Shown here piece after piece: positions 52,837-63,483 of a DNA stretch of 64,000 bases; the stretch's first letter is position 1; the number at the start of each line of letters is the position of its first letter. Under the pieces are notes generated by a model. It was not told where the DNA came from. It did not search any database and saw nothing but the letters and a program-made list of their open reading frames with translations. The translations under genes were made by a program, and so were the position numbers. The stretch spans positions 62,001 to 126,000 of the forward strand of contig NZ_QPIB01000001.1 in NCBI RefSeq assembly GCF_003671765.1, given 5' to 3'. This DNA comes from Xenophilus sp. E41 (GTDB lineage: Bacteria; Pseudomonadota; Gammaproteobacteria; Burkholderiales; Burkholderiaceae_C).

Positions 52837-53015
52837 CACCTCGGCGGCCTGCCGCCAGCCCCTGATTCCTCTTCGCAACGCCGTGCCGCCCCCGGGCCGC
52901 GCGGCGTTCTCGCGTGGGCGCATGGTGCGCCCTCGTTAAACTGCGCGGCCCTCTCCGGCATGCCGCCTTCCGACGGCACCCGGCCCCCCTCCCTTCATTC
53001 CCACAAGGAGCTCCC

Positions 53016-53366
53016 ATGCCCACCACCCCGTCCGGCCTGCAGTACGAAGACACCGTCGTCGGCAACGGCGACGAAGCCAAGTCCGGCCACCATGTGCACG
53101 TGCACTACACCGGCTGGCTCTACAACGACGGCCAGCAGGGCGCAAAGTTCGACTCCAGCCGCGACCGCGGCCAGCCCTTCGCCTTCTCGCTGGGCGCCGG
53201 CCAGGTCATCAAGGGCTGGGACGAAGGCGTCGCCGGCATGAAGATCGGTGGCCAGCGCACCCTGATCATTCCGGCCGCCCTGGGCTACGGCGCGCGCGGC
53301 GCCGGTGGCGTGATCCCGCCGAACGCGACCCTGAAGTTCGACGTCGAACTGCTCGACGCCCACTGA
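53016..53366 (+). CDS. FKBP-type peptidyl-prolyl cis-trans isomerase
   Basis: A 116-residue single-domain FKBP without signal peptide, so cytoplasmic. Typical residues are YTGWLYNDGQQGAKFDSSRDRGQPFAFSLGAGQVIKGWDEGVAGMKIGGQRTLIIPAALGYGARGAGGVIPPNATLKFDVELL, with the active-site Tyr, Phe, Asp, Trp and the LGYG loop. AAGGAG lies 5 nt before the ATG. It assists protein folding, fitting the grpE-dnaK-dnaJ genes downstream. Confidence 0.95.
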   Translation: MPTTPSGLQYEDTVVGNGDEAKSGHHVHVHYTGWLYNDGQQGAKFDSSRDRGQPFAFSLGAGQVIKGWDEGVAGMKIGGQRTLIIPAALGYGARGAGGVIPPNATLKFDVELLDAH

Positions 53367-53572
53367 ACGCTGGGGGCGCAGCAGCCGCCCCGCAACCGCG
53401 CAGGGCCGGCGCCCGCCCTGCGCGCCCCTTTTCTTCCCCTGACGTTGACCCTGTCCATCGGCCTGCGCACGGCCATTGGAAATTTCTTGCACCCGAACCG
53501 GAAGCCCTGCCTTGAAAAGGGGCTCCCGGGCCTCAGGTGCTGGCCAGCACTTTTTCCAACCCATCCCAAGAC

Positions 53573-54124
53573 ATGTCGGAGCCACAGAACAACCAGCCCG
53601 GAGCAGATGCGCTGAGCGGCGCGCCCAGCCCCGAAGAACTCGAAGCCGCCCTGGCGGCCAACACCGCCGATTCGCAGGCCGAACTGGCCGCGCTGCAGGC
53701 CAAGAACGCCGAACTGGCCGACCAGTACCTGCGGGCCCAGGCCGACGTGCAGAACGCACGCCGCCGCGCCGACGAGGAAGTCGCCAAGGCCCGCAAGTTC
53801 GCGCTCGAGTCCTTTGCCGAGAGCCTGCTGCCGGTGCTCGACAGCCTGGAGGCCGGCCTGGCCGTCAAGGACGCCACCCCCGAACAGATCCGCGAAGGCG
53901 CCGAAGCCACGCTGCGCCAGCTCAAGCAGGCGCTGGAGCGCAACAAGGTGGTCGAGGTGAACCCCGCCCCCGGCGCGAAGTTCGACCCGCACCAGCACCA
54001 GGCCATCTCGGTGGTGCCGGCCGACCAGGAACCGAACACCGTGGTCGGCGTGCTGCAGAAGGGCTACACCATCGCCGAGCGCGTGCTGCGCCCTGCCCTG
54101 GTGACCGTCACGGCGCCGAAGTAA
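53573..54124 (+). CDS. grpE: nucleotide exchange factor GrpE
   Basis: A 183-residue co-chaperone that releases ADP from DnaK. An acidic/Gln-rich N-terminus leads to a coiled-coil dimerisation helix (about 30-90; [53 protein letters not shown]). The C-terminal beta domain follows ([43 protein letters not shown]). The ATG at 53573 is preferred; another at 53537 is possible. It is 106 bp upstream of dnaK. CTTGAAA at 53511 could be a heat-shock -35, but no matching -10 was found. Confidence 0.96.
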   Translation: MSEPQNNQPGADALSGAPSPEELEAALAANTADSQAELAALQAKNAELADQYLRAQADVQNARRRADEEVAKARKFALESFAESLLPVLDSLEAGLAVKDATPEQIREGAEATLRQLKQALERNKVVEVNPAPGAKFDPHQHQAISVVPADQEPNTVVGVLQKGYTIAERVLRPALVTVTAPK

Positions 54125-54230
54125 GCCACACGCCGCCCACAGGAAATCCCCGCGCGGTCCCTTGAATCGCCCCGGGTTATCCACAAGTTCATCACAACAT
54201 CATTTCTCGGAATCAGGAGCACAACACACC

Positions 54231-56171
<1,941 letters not shown>

Positions 56172-56190
56172 TTCCCCGGCCCCGATCCGA

Positions 56191-56224
56191 GGCTGGAGCA
56201 CCTGAGGGCGCTCCGGCCTTTTTT
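56191..56224 (+). terminator. rho-independent terminator between dnaK and dnaJ
   Basis: GGCTGGAGC/GCTCCGGCC, a 9-bp stem with one G-T pair, is followed at once by TTTTTT. It lies 20 nt after the dnaK stop and 57 nt before dnaJ, so it probably reduces dnaJ relative to dnaK. Confidence 0.75.
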
Positions 56225-56280
56225 GCTTCTTTCGCTTCTCCTACCCCGACGGCCCGCACCACGGACATCCGGACACCGCC

Positions 56281-57417
56281 ATGGCAACCAAACGCGACTA
56301 CTACGAGATCCTCGGCGTCCCCAAGAACGCCAGCGAGGATGAAATCAAGAAGGCCTACCGCAAGCTGGCCATGAAGTACCACCCCGACCGCAACCAGGGC
56401 GACGCGGGTGCGGCGGCGGAAGCCAAGTTCAAGGAGGCCAAGGAGGCCTACGAGATGCTGTCGGACGGCCAGAAGCGCGCGGCCTACGACCAGTACGGCC
56501 ACGCGGGGGTCGACCCCAACATGCGCGGCGGCATGGGGCCGGAAGGCTTCGGCGGTTTCGCCGAGGCCTTCGGCGACATCTTCGGCGACGTCTTCGGCGG
56601 CGGCGGTCGGCGCGCGGGCGGCGGCCGCCAGGTCTTCCGCGGCGGCGACCTCAGCTACGCCATGGAGATCACGCTGGAAGAAGCGGCCGAGGGCAAGGAC
56701 GCGCAGATCCGCATCCCGAGCTGGGACGACTGCGGCACCTGCCACGGCAGCGGCGCCAAGCCCGGCACCAAGCCCATCACCTGCACCACCTGCCACGGCG
56801 CCGGCGCGGTGCAGATGCGCCAGGGCTTCTTCAGCGTGCAGCAGACCTGCCCGCAGTGCCGCGGCACCGGCAAGATCATTCCCGAGCCGTGCGCCACCTG
56901 CCATGGCCAGGGCAAGATCAAGACCAACAAGACGCTGGAAGTGAAGATCCCGGCCGGCATCGACGACGGCATGCGCATCCGCAGCACCGGCAACGGCGAG
57001 CCCGGCACCAATGGCGGCCCGCCGGGCGATCTGTACATCGAGATCCGCATCCAGAAGCACGACACCTTCGAGCGCGATGGCGACGACCTGCACTGCGTGG
57101 TGCCGGTGAGCATCACCACGGCGGCGCTCGGCGGCGAGATCGAGGTGCCCACGCTCAAGGGCAGCGCCGCCATCGACATCCCCGACGGCACGCAGAGCGG
57201 CAAGCAGTTCCGCCTGCGTGGCAAGGGCATCAAGGGCGTGCGTTCCAGCTACCCGGGCGACCTGTACTGCCACGTGCGCGTCGAGACGCCGGTCAAGCTC
57301 ACCGAGCATCAGCGCAAGCTGCTCAAGGAACTGGACGAGTCGCTCAAGAAAGGGGGCGACAAGCACAGCCCCAGCGACAAGGGCTGGCTCGACAAGGCCA
57401 AGGAGTTCTTCAGCTGA
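56281..57417 (+). CDS. dnaJ: co-chaperone DnaJ (Hsp40)
   Basis: A 378-residue type I J-protein. The J domain has the HPD motif (MKYHPDRNQ). The Gly/Phe region follows at about 75-120. The zinc domain has four CxxCxGxG-type repeats ([32 protein letters not shown]). The C-terminal substrate-binding domain ends near the last 30 residues. It stimulates DnaK ATPase. A strong terminator follows. Confidence 0.99.
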   Translation: MATKRDYYEILGVPKNASEDEIKKAYRKLAMKYHPDRNQGDAGAAAEAKFKEAKEAYEMLSDGQKRAAYDQYGHAGVDPNMRGGMGPEGFGGFAEAFGDIFGDVFGGGGRRAGGGRQVFRGGDLSYAMEITLEEAAEGKDAQIRIPSWDDCGTCHGSGAKPGTKPITCTTCHGAGAVQMRQGFFSVQQTCPQCRGTGKIIPEPCATCHGQGKIKTNKTLEVKIPAGIDDGMRIRSTGNGEPGTNGGPPGDLYIEIRIQKHDTFERDGDDLHCVVPVSITTAALGGEIEVPTLKGSAAIDIPDGTQSGKQFRLRGKGIKGVRSSYPGDLYCHVRVETPVKLTEHQRKLLKELDESLKKGGDKHSPSDKGWLDKAKEFFS

Positions 57418-57443
57418 GGCCGGCGCCGGCCAGGACGCCACAG

Positions 57444-57477
57444 GGGCGCGATGCGAGCCGCATCGCGCCCTTTTTTT
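57444..57477 (+). terminator. strong rho-independent terminator after dnaJ
   Basis: A perfect 12-bp stem GGGCGCGATGCG/CGCATCGCGCCC with a 3-nt loop is followed directly by seven T. Confidence 0.92.
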
Positions 57478-57513
57478 CTGGGCGCGCCCCGCCACGGTGG
57501 CCCGGCCCGGTTC

Positions 57514-57530
57514 GCTATCTTTTTTGTAGC
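57514..57530 (+). repeat. 17-bp intergenic near-palindrome, copy 3
   Basis: GCTATCTTTTTTGTAGC. Its reverse complement matches the copy at 560-576 at 15 of 17 positions. Confidence 0.55.
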
Positions 57531-57573
57531 ATGTCACCCCCGCCGTGCGGGCGCGCCCGGCCCGTTCAACGTG

Positions 57574-57605
57574 CGAATTGATTTTTCCCCGGATCAATCA
57601 ATTCG
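57574..57605. repeat. inverted repeat with CGAATTGATT arms
   Basis: A perfect 10-bp inverted repeat CGAATTGATT ... AATCAATTCG with a 12-nt centre. It could be an operator for a dimeric regulator or an RNA hairpin. It shares the CGAATTG half-site with 57757-57775. Confidence 0.5.
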
Positions 57606-57756
57606 ATCCCTGGCGCCGTCCTTTCCAGCCAAATTCGCCCGGGCTTATTTCGCGAGGGCAAATGCCGGACAACCGCGTAGGACGGCCGCACGTTATTAAT
57701 AGCTTCCGCAAAGATATAAGAATTCAGCCGGGTAATTTCCGGCTGCGCAGCGCGAT

Positions 57757-57775
57757 CGAATTGGCGCTCAATTCG
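57757..57775. repeat. inverted repeat with CGAATTG arms
   Basis: A perfect 7-bp inverted repeat CGAATTG-GCGCT-CAATTCG, 183 bp after the first CGAATTG repeat and about 170 bp before the sigma-54-type site, a plausible distance for an upstream activator site. Confidence 0.45.
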
Positions 57776-57946
57776 GCAGCACAGTCCGGGTGCCACCGCA
57801 AGGCCGCGTGGCCGCCACGCGACAGATCGGGGCCGTCTCCCTGGGCGACGGACGAGCAGCTCAGCGGCTGCTCGAAGCCGCATGCGCGGCGTTTCAAAAA
57901 TTCCTGCCCCCGAGAACTCACACGCAGCGCGGCTCTTTTGTAACCC

Positions 57947-57961
57947 GGCACAGCTTTTGCT
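57947..57961 (+). promoter_or_regulatory. putative sigma-54 promoter of the prkA operon
   Basis: GGCAC (57947-57951), 5 nt, TTGCT (57957-57961). GG and GC are at the invariant -24/-12 spacing, matching the TGGCAC-N5-TTGCW consensus except the leading T (here C). The leader to the prkA ATG is about 225 nt. The E. coli homologue yeaGH is reported to be nitrogen/NtrC-controlled, which fits. Confidence 0.6.
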
Positions 57962-58199
57962 GCGACATCAGGGTTCCGAACAGGAACTTTTTTGCAGGGT
58001 TGTTCTTCTTAATTTAAAAACAGCCCCAGACAGGAATTTCCTTGGTGCGTTCTTTGCTCTATGCTGAACAAACCAAAGTGCAAAAGGGAGTTTTTTCCGG
58101 GTCAAGCAAACTGGCATCACGGAGCACCTTCATGCGAACGATGCGGTATGCAGGCCACGGAGACCGGTGCCAGCTTTGTCGACTCGTTGGAGGTTACCC

Positions 58200-60122
58200 A
58201 TGGATGTCATCAGCAACTTCACCGCCCGATACGAACGCACGCGTGAAGAGGTCCTGTCGCTGCAGGAGTACCTGGATGTCTGCAAGCGCGACGCCACCGC
58301 CTACGCCACGGCGGCGGAGCGGATGCTGAAGGCGATCGGCGAACCCGAACTCGTCGACACGCGCAACGACCCCCGGCTCTCGCGGATCTTCGCCAACAAG
58401 GTCATCAAGATCTACCCGGCCTTCCGCGAGTTCTACGGCATGGAGGACGCCATCGAGCAGGTGGTGTCGTACTTCCGTCATGCCGCCCAGGGCCTGGAGG
58501 AGAAGAAGCAGATCCTCTACCTGCTGGGCCCCGTGGGTGGCGGCAAGAGCTCCATCGCCGAACGGCTCAAGCAGCTCATGGAGCACGTGCCCTTCTATTC
58601 CATCCAGGGCTCGCCCGTGAACGAGTCGCCGCTGGGCCTGTTCAGTGCCGCCGAGGACGGCGAGATCCTCGAGAAGGAATACGGCATCCCGCGCCGCTAC
58701 CTGCAGCGCATCCTCTCGCCCTGGGCGGTGAAGCGGCTGGAGGAATACGGTGGCGACATCCGCCAGTTCAAGGTGGTCAAGCGCTTCCCCTCGGTGCTGC
58801 GGCAGATCGCCGTGGCCAAGACCGAACCGGGCGACGAGAACAACCAGGACATCTCCTCCCTCGTGGGCAAGGTCGACATCCGCAAGCTCGAGACCTACGC
58901 GCAGGACGACCCCGACGCGTACGCCTACTCCGGCGGCCTGTGCCTGGCCAACCAGGGGCTGCTGGAGTTCGTGGAGATGTTCAAGGCCCCCATCAAGGTG
59001 CTGCACCCGCTGCTCACGGCCACGCAGGAAGGCAACTTCAAGGGCACCGAGGGCTTCGGGGCCATCCCCTTCGACGGCATCGTGCTCGCGCACAGCAACG
59101 AGAGCGAGTGGAAGGCCTTCCGCAACAACAAGAACAACGAGGCCTTCCTCGACCGCATCTACATCGTCAAGGTGCCCTACTGCCTGCGCGTGTCGGAAGA
59201 GATCAAGATCTACGACAAGCTGGTGCGCAACTCCTCGCTGGCCAAGGCGCCCTGCGCGCCCGGCACGCTGAAGATGATGGCGCAGTTCTCGGTGCTCACC
59301 CGCCTGAAGGAGCCGGAGAACTCCAACGTGTTCTCCAAGATGCAGGTGTACGACGGCGAGAACCTCAAGGACACCGACCCCAAGGCCAAGTCGATGCAGG
59401 AGTACCGCGACTATGCGGGGGTCGACGAGGGCATGAGCGGCGTCTCGACCCGCTTCGCCTTCAAGATCATCTCCAAGGTCTTCAACTTCGACAGTTCGGA
59501 GGTGGCGGCCAATCCGGTGCACCTGATGTATGTGCTGGAGCAGCAGATCGAGCGCGAGCAGTTCCCGGCCGAGACCGAGCAGAAGTTCGTCGGCTACATC
59601 AAGGAGCTGCTGGCGCCGCGCTACGCGGAGTTCATCGGCAAGGAGATCCAGACCGCCTACCTCGAGAGCTACTCCGAGTACGGCCAGAACATCTTCGACC
59701 GCTACGTGACCTATGCCGACTACTGGATCCAGGACCAGGAGTACCGCGACGTGGACACCGGCGAGGTCTTCGACCGCGCCGCGCTCAACGCCGAGCTCGA
59801 GAAGATCGAGAAGCCCGCCGGCATCGCCAACCCCAAGGACTTCCGCAACGAGATCGTGAACTTCGTGCTGCGCGCGCGGGCCGGCAACGCGGGCAACAAC
59901 CCGGCGTGGACCAGCTACGAGAAGCTGCGCACGGTGATCGAGAAGAAGATGTTCTCGAACACCGAGGAGCTGCTGCCGGTCATCAGCTTCAACGCCAAGA
60001 GCAGCGCCGACGAGCAGAAGAAGCACGAGGACTTCGTCACGCGCATGGTCGAAAAGGGCTACACGGCCAAACAGGTGCGCCTGCTGTGCGAGTGGTATCT
60101 GCGCGTGCGCAAGTCATCCTGA
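58200..60122 (+). CDS. prkA: PrkA family serine protein kinase / AAA+ protein
   Basis: A 640-residue PrkA/YeaG protein. The N-terminal AAA-type domain has Walker A GPVGGGKS (110-117). The C-terminal kinase-like PrkA domain follows after about residue 390. The ATG at 58200 follows TTGGAGG by 7 nt; the upstream in-frame ATG at 58167 is less likely. Length is standard. In enterics YeaG acts in stress and nitrogen-starvation responses together with YeaH. Here yeaH and spoVR follow within 30 nt and 4 nt overlap, forming the conserved three-gene operon. Confidence 0.96.
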   Translation: MDVISNFTARYERTREEVLSLQEYLDVCKRDATAYATAAERMLKAIGEPELVDTRNDPRLSRIFANKVIKIYPAFREFYGMEDAIEQVVSYFRHAAQGLEEKKQILYLLGPVGGGKSSIAERLKQLMEHVPFYSIQGSPVNESPLGLFSAAEDGEILEKEYGIPRRYLQRILSPWAVKRLEEYGGDIRQFKVVKRFPSVLRQIAVAKTEPGDENNQDISSLVGKVDIRKLETYAQDDPDAYAYSGGLCLANQGLLEFVEMFKAPIKVLHPLLTATQEGNFKGTEGFGAIPFDGIVLAHSNESEWKAFRNNKNNEAFLDRIYIVKVPYCLRVSEEIKIYDKLVRNSSLAKAPCAPGTLKMMAQFSVLTRLKEPENSNVFSKMQVYDGENLKDTDPKAKSMQEYRDYAGVDEGMSGVSTRFAFKIISKVFNFDSSEVAANPVHLMYVLEQQIEREQFPAETEQKFVGYIKELLAPRYAEFIGKEIQTAYLESYSEYGQNIFDRYVTYADYWIQDQEYRDVDTGEVFDRAALNAELEKIEKPAGIANPKDFRNEIVNFVLRARAGNAGNNPAWTSYEKLRTVIEKKMFSNTEELLPVISFNAKSSADEQKKHEDFVTRMVEKGYTAKQVRLLCEWYLRVRKSS

Positions 60123-60150
60123 GCCCCAACACCACGGGAGGTCCGACACC

Positions 60151-61443
60151 TTGGCCATCCTGCAACAGATCATCGACCGGCGGCTTTCGGGCAAGAACAA
60201 GTCCATCGGCAACCGCGAGCGCTTCCTGAGGCGATACCGCGGCCAGATCCGCGACGCGGTGCGCAAGGCCGTGAGCGGCCGCAACATCCGCGAACTGGAA
60301 CAGGGCGAGGACGTCACGCTGCCCCGGCGCGACGTGTCCGAGCCCACCTTCGGCCATGCGGCCGGCGGCAACCGCGAGTACGTGCACCCGGGCAACCAGG
60401 AGTTCGTCAAAGGCGACCGCATCGAGCGGCCCAAGGGCCAGGCCGGCGGCGGCTCCGGCAGCGGCGAGGCCGGCGACGGCGGCGAGGGCGAGGACGATTT
60501 CGTCTTCCGCCTCACGCGCGAGGAGTTCATGCAGGTCTTCTTCGAGGACCTGGCACTCCCCCATCTGGTGCGTACGCAGCTCGCCGAGGTGCCCGAGTGG
60601 AAGAGCCACCGTGCCGGCTTCACCAGCGACGGCACGCCCAACAACCTGCACGTGGTGCGCTCGATGCGCGGCGCCCTCGCCCGCCGCATCGCCCTGGGCG
60701 GCGACGCGCGCAAGGAACTGCGCCGGCTGGAAGCCCACCTGCTGCAGCTGCGCGCGCATCCGCAGGCCGATTCGGCGCTGATCCAGAAGGAGATTCGCGA
60801 CACCGAGCTGCAGATCGAGGAGCTCAGGCGCACGGCCCGCCATGTGCCCTACATCGACCCCATCGACCTGCGCTACCGCAACCGCGTGCGCACGCCGGTG
60901 CCCAGCGCCAAGGCCGTGATGTTCTGCCTCATGGACGTGTCGGGCTCGATGGACGAGGCGCGCAAGGACATGTCCAAGCGCTTCTTCATGCTGCTGTACC
61001 TCTTCCTCACGCGCCACTACGAGAAGATCGACCTGGTCTTCCTGCGTCACCACACGCAGGCGCAGGAAGTGAGCGAGGACGAGTTCTTCCACGCCACCGA
61101 GACCGGCGGCACCGTGGTGTCGAGCGCGCTGGTGCTGATGCGCGACATCATCCGCGCCCGCTACCCCAGCGGCGAATGGAACATCTACGGCGCCCAGGCC
61201 AGCGACGGCGACAACTGGCACCAGGACAGCGGCCGCTGCCGCGAGCTGCTCGACGAGACCATCCTCCCCGCCTGCCGCTACTACGCCTACGTGCAGGTGG
61301 CCGAGGCGGAGCAGAACCTGTGGCAGGAATACACGCAGCTGGTCGGCATCCGTCCCAACTTCGCGATGCGCAAGGTCTCGAGCGCGCAGGACATCTACCC
61401 GGTCTTTCGCGACCTGTTCAAGAAGGAAGGGGTGCCCGCATGA
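60151..61443 (+). CDS. yeaH: YeaH/DUF444 family VWA-domain protein
   Basis: A 430-residue protein of the DUF444 family that accompanies PrkA. A Gly/Glu-rich patch occurs at about 95-115. The C-terminal VWA-like domain has the metal-site motif D262-V-S-G-S with MDEARKDMSKRFF following. The start is TTG at 60151 with GGGAGG about 9 nt upstream, beginning AILQQIIDRRLSGKNKS as in homologues. The molecular function is not known. It overlaps spoVR by 4 nt (ATGA). Confidence 0.94.
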   Translation: MAILQQIIDRRLSGKNKSIGNRERFLRRYRGQIRDAVRKAVSGRNIRELEQGEDVTLPRRDVSEPTFGHAAGGNREYVHPGNQEFVKGDRIERPKGQAGGGSGSGEAGDGGEGEDDFVFRLTREEFMQVFFEDLALPHLVRTQLAEVPEWKSHRAGFTSDGTPNNLHVVRSMRGALARRIALGGDARKELRRLEAHLLQLRAHPQADSALIQKEIRDTELQIEELRRTARHVPYIDPIDLRYRNRVRTPVPSAKAVMFCLMDVSGSMDEARKDMSKRFFMLLYLFLTRHYEKIDLVFLRHHTQAQEVSEDEFFHATETGGTVVSSALVLMRDIIRARYPSGEWNIYGAQASDGDNWHQDSGRCRELLDETILPACRYYAYVQVAEAEQNLWQEYTQLVGIRPNFAMRKVSSAQDIYPVFRDLFKKEGVPA

Positions 61444-62975
61444 CCGAGCTTGCCGCCCCCGTCTTCGAGCGCGAAGCGCAGCGCCTGCCCAGTCCCTCGG
61501 ACTGGAGCTTCGAGCTGATCGAGACCTACCACGGCGAGATCGCGAAGACCGCCAAGGCCTACGGCCTGGACACCTACCCCAACCAGCTCGAGATCATCAC
61601 CGCCGAGCAGATGATGGACGCCTACGCCAGCGTGGGCATGCCGGTCATCTACCGCCACTGGTCCTACGGCAAGCAGTTCATCAGCACCGAGAAGAACTAC
61701 CGCCGCGGCCACATGGGCCTGGCCTACGAGATCGTCATCAACTCCGACCCCTGCATCAGCTACCTGATGGAGGAGAACACGATGGCGATGCAGGCGCTGG
61801 TGATCGCGCATGCGGCCTACGGCCACAACAGCTTCTTCAAGGGCAACTACCTGTTCCGCATGTGGACCGACGCGTCGTCGATCATCGACTACCTCGTCTA
61901 TGCGCGGAACTACATCGCCGAGTGCGAGGAGCGCCACGGCGTCGACGCGGTCGAGGAGCTGCTGGACTCCTGCCACGCGCTGATGAACTACGGCGTGGAC
62001 CGGTACCGCCGACCGCAGAAGCGCTCGCTCGCGCAGGAGATCGCGCGGCGCGAGGAGCGCGAGCGGCACCTGCAGCAGCAGGTCAACGACCTCTGGCGCA
62101 CCGTGCCGCGCGGCAACATGGCGGCGGCCGAGGCCGCCGGGGCCAAGCGCTTCCCGCCCGAGCCGCAGGAGAACCTGCTGTACTTCATCGAGAAGAACGC
62201 CGCGCTGCTGGAGCCCTGGCAGCGCGAGGTGGTGCGCATCGTGCGCAAGATCGCCCAGTACTTCTACCCGCAGCGCCAGACGCAGGTCATGAACGAGGGC
62301 TGGGCCACCTTCTGGCACTACACCCTGCTCAACACGCTGTACGACCGCGGCCTGCTGGCCGACGGCTTCATGATGGAGTGGCTCGCCTCGCACACCGCGG
62401 TGGTGTTCCAGCCGCCGGTGGGCCACCGCGCCTACAGCGGCATCAACCCCTATGCGCTGGGCTTCGCGATGTACACCGACCTGCGCCGCATCTGCGAGAA
62501 GCCGACCGAGGAGGACCGCCGCTGGTTCCCCGACATCGCCGGCAGCCCCTGGCTCAAGACGCTCGACTACGCGATGCGGAACTTCAAGGACGAGAGCTTC
62601 GTCGGCCAGTTCCTCAGCCCCAAGGTGATGCGCGACTTCCGCATGTTCGCGATCCGCGACGACGAGGACGAGTCCGAGCTCGAGGTGTCGGCCATCCACG
62701 ACGACGGCGGCTACCGCGCGCTGCGCGAGTCGCTCTCGCGCCAGTACGACATCGGCAACCGCGAGCCCGACATCCAGGTGTGGAACGTGGACCTGCGCGG
62801 CGACCGTTCTCTGACCTTGCGCCACACGCAGCGGCACAACCGGCCGCTGCACGACGACACGCCCGAGGTGCTCAAGCACGTGGCCCGCCTGTGGGGATTC
62901 GACGTGCACCTCGAAAGCGTCGACGGCCAGGGCCGCACGAGCTATCGCAAGACGGTCAGTCCCAAGCGCGGCTGA
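61440..62975 (+). CDS. SpoVR family protein
   Basis: A 511-residue SpoVR/YcgB protein, the third member of the prkA-yeaH-spoVR cluster. Conserved runs include IYRHWSYGKQF, YEIVINSDPCISYLMEEN, HAAYGHNSFFKGNY, EGWATFWHYTLLNTLYD, INPYALGFAMYTDLRRI and the C-terminal RQYDIGNREPDIQVWNVDLRGDR. His-rich motifs (HAAYGHN, HYTLLN) suggest a metal site, but this is inference. The function in non-sporulating bacteria is unclear. The start is in an ATGA overlap with yeaH. Confidence 0.95.
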   Translation: MTELAAPVFEREAQRLPSPSDWSFELIETYHGEIAKTAKAYGLDTYPNQLEIITAEQMMDAYASVGMPVIYRHWSYGKQFISTEKNYRRGHMGLAYEIVINSDPCISYLMEENTMAMQALVIAHAAYGHNSFFKGNYLFRMWTDASSIIDYLVYARNYIAECEERHGVDAVEELLDSCHALMNYGVDRYRRPQKRSLAQEIARREERERHLQQQVNDLWRTVPRGNMAAAEAAGAKRFPPEPQENLLYFIEKNAALLEPWQREVVRIVRKIAQYFYPQRQTQVMNEGWATFWHYTLLNTLYDRGLLADGFMMEWLASHTAVVFQPPVGHRAYSGINPYALGFAMYTDLRRICEKPTEEDRRWFPDIAGSPWLKTLDYAMRNFKDESFVGQFLSPKVMRDFRMFAIRDDEDESELEVSAIHDDGGYRALRESLSRQYDIGNREPDIQVWNVDLRGDRSLTLRHTQRHNRPLHDDTPEVLKHVARLWGFDVHLESVDGQGRTSYRKTVSPKRG

Positions 62976-62990
62976 ACCGCCGCCGGCCCC

Positions 62991-63365
62991 TCAGGGGCCG
63001 GGTCCGCGCGTCGGGTGGAGGTGCCGGGGCGGCAGCAGCGGGCCCTGGGCGGCGGCGATGTGCTTTTCACCGGCCAGGAGGCGCACCATGCGCTGCACGC
63101 GCTGGCCGGCCATCTGCGTGTGGGCCACCAGCGTGCGCCACTCCTCCAGCAGCACGGCGGGCGAGGAATCGTGCGAAGTGCGCAGCAAGGTCTGGGAGAC
63201 GTCGACCAGCGCCGCCGCGGCCGCCAGGCCTGCGGTCAGCGCCTCATGGGCCGGCGCGCCCTGCTGGATGCCCGAGGGCGTGCCGCTCACGGTCCGTGCC
63301 AGCACGCTCTCGATGGCGAGCAGTGCGCGTTCGAGCGCGGCACGTTCGGAAGGTGGCAGGGGCAT
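62991..63365 (-). CDS. small hypothetical protein
   Basis: A 124-residue predicted protein I do not recognise. It is helical, Ala/Leu-rich, with PSERAALERALLAIESVLAR at the start and ALVDVSQTLLRTSHDSSPAVLLEEWRTLVAHTQMAGQRVQRMVRLLAGE in the middle. It has no Cys, signal peptide or membrane helix. It ends 15 bp after spoVR, convergently. Overlapping frames on the plus strand are also open, so the coding strand is not certain. The 118 bp behind its start is AT-rich and could hold its promoter. Confidence 0.45.
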   Translation of the reverse strand: MPLPPSERAALERALLAIESVLARTVSGTPSGIQQGAPAHEALTAGLAAAAALVDVSQTLLRTSHDSSPAVLLEEWRTLVAHTQMAGQRVQRMVRLLAGEKHIAAAQGPLLPPRHLHPTRGPGP

Positions 63366-63483
63366 GGATCGGCTGGATGCGCCGGACCACGGCTGGAACC
63401 GTGCGACATCGAGCGCTGAATTCCAATTCTGACACCTTTAGAAACAATCATTTCCAAATAAGTCACACTTAGCCCGAGTGCGT

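Larger units (their letters stand above)
57478..58199 (+). other. long non-coding region upstream of prkA
   Basis: Between the dnaJ terminator and prkA lie about 720 bp without a credible gene. The composition is more AT-rich than any other stretch of the window, especially 57570-57760 and 57940-58080. It holds a 17-bp family repeat, two inverted repeats with CGAATTG arms, a CAGCCGG/CCGGCTG hairpin (57725-57745) and a sigma-54-type site. Short frames here lack codon bias. A small RNA or long regulated leader is possible. Confidence 0.55.

Noticed and set aside
53511-53540. Heat-shock (sigma-32) promoter before grpE based on CTTGAAA
   Set aside because: No CCCCAT-like -10 follows at 13-17 nt, so only half the signal is present.
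58110-58125. TGGCATCACGGAGCA near prkA as a sigma-54 promoter
   Set aside because: The GG-to-GC spacing is one base short and the -12 box is poor; the site at 57947 is much better.
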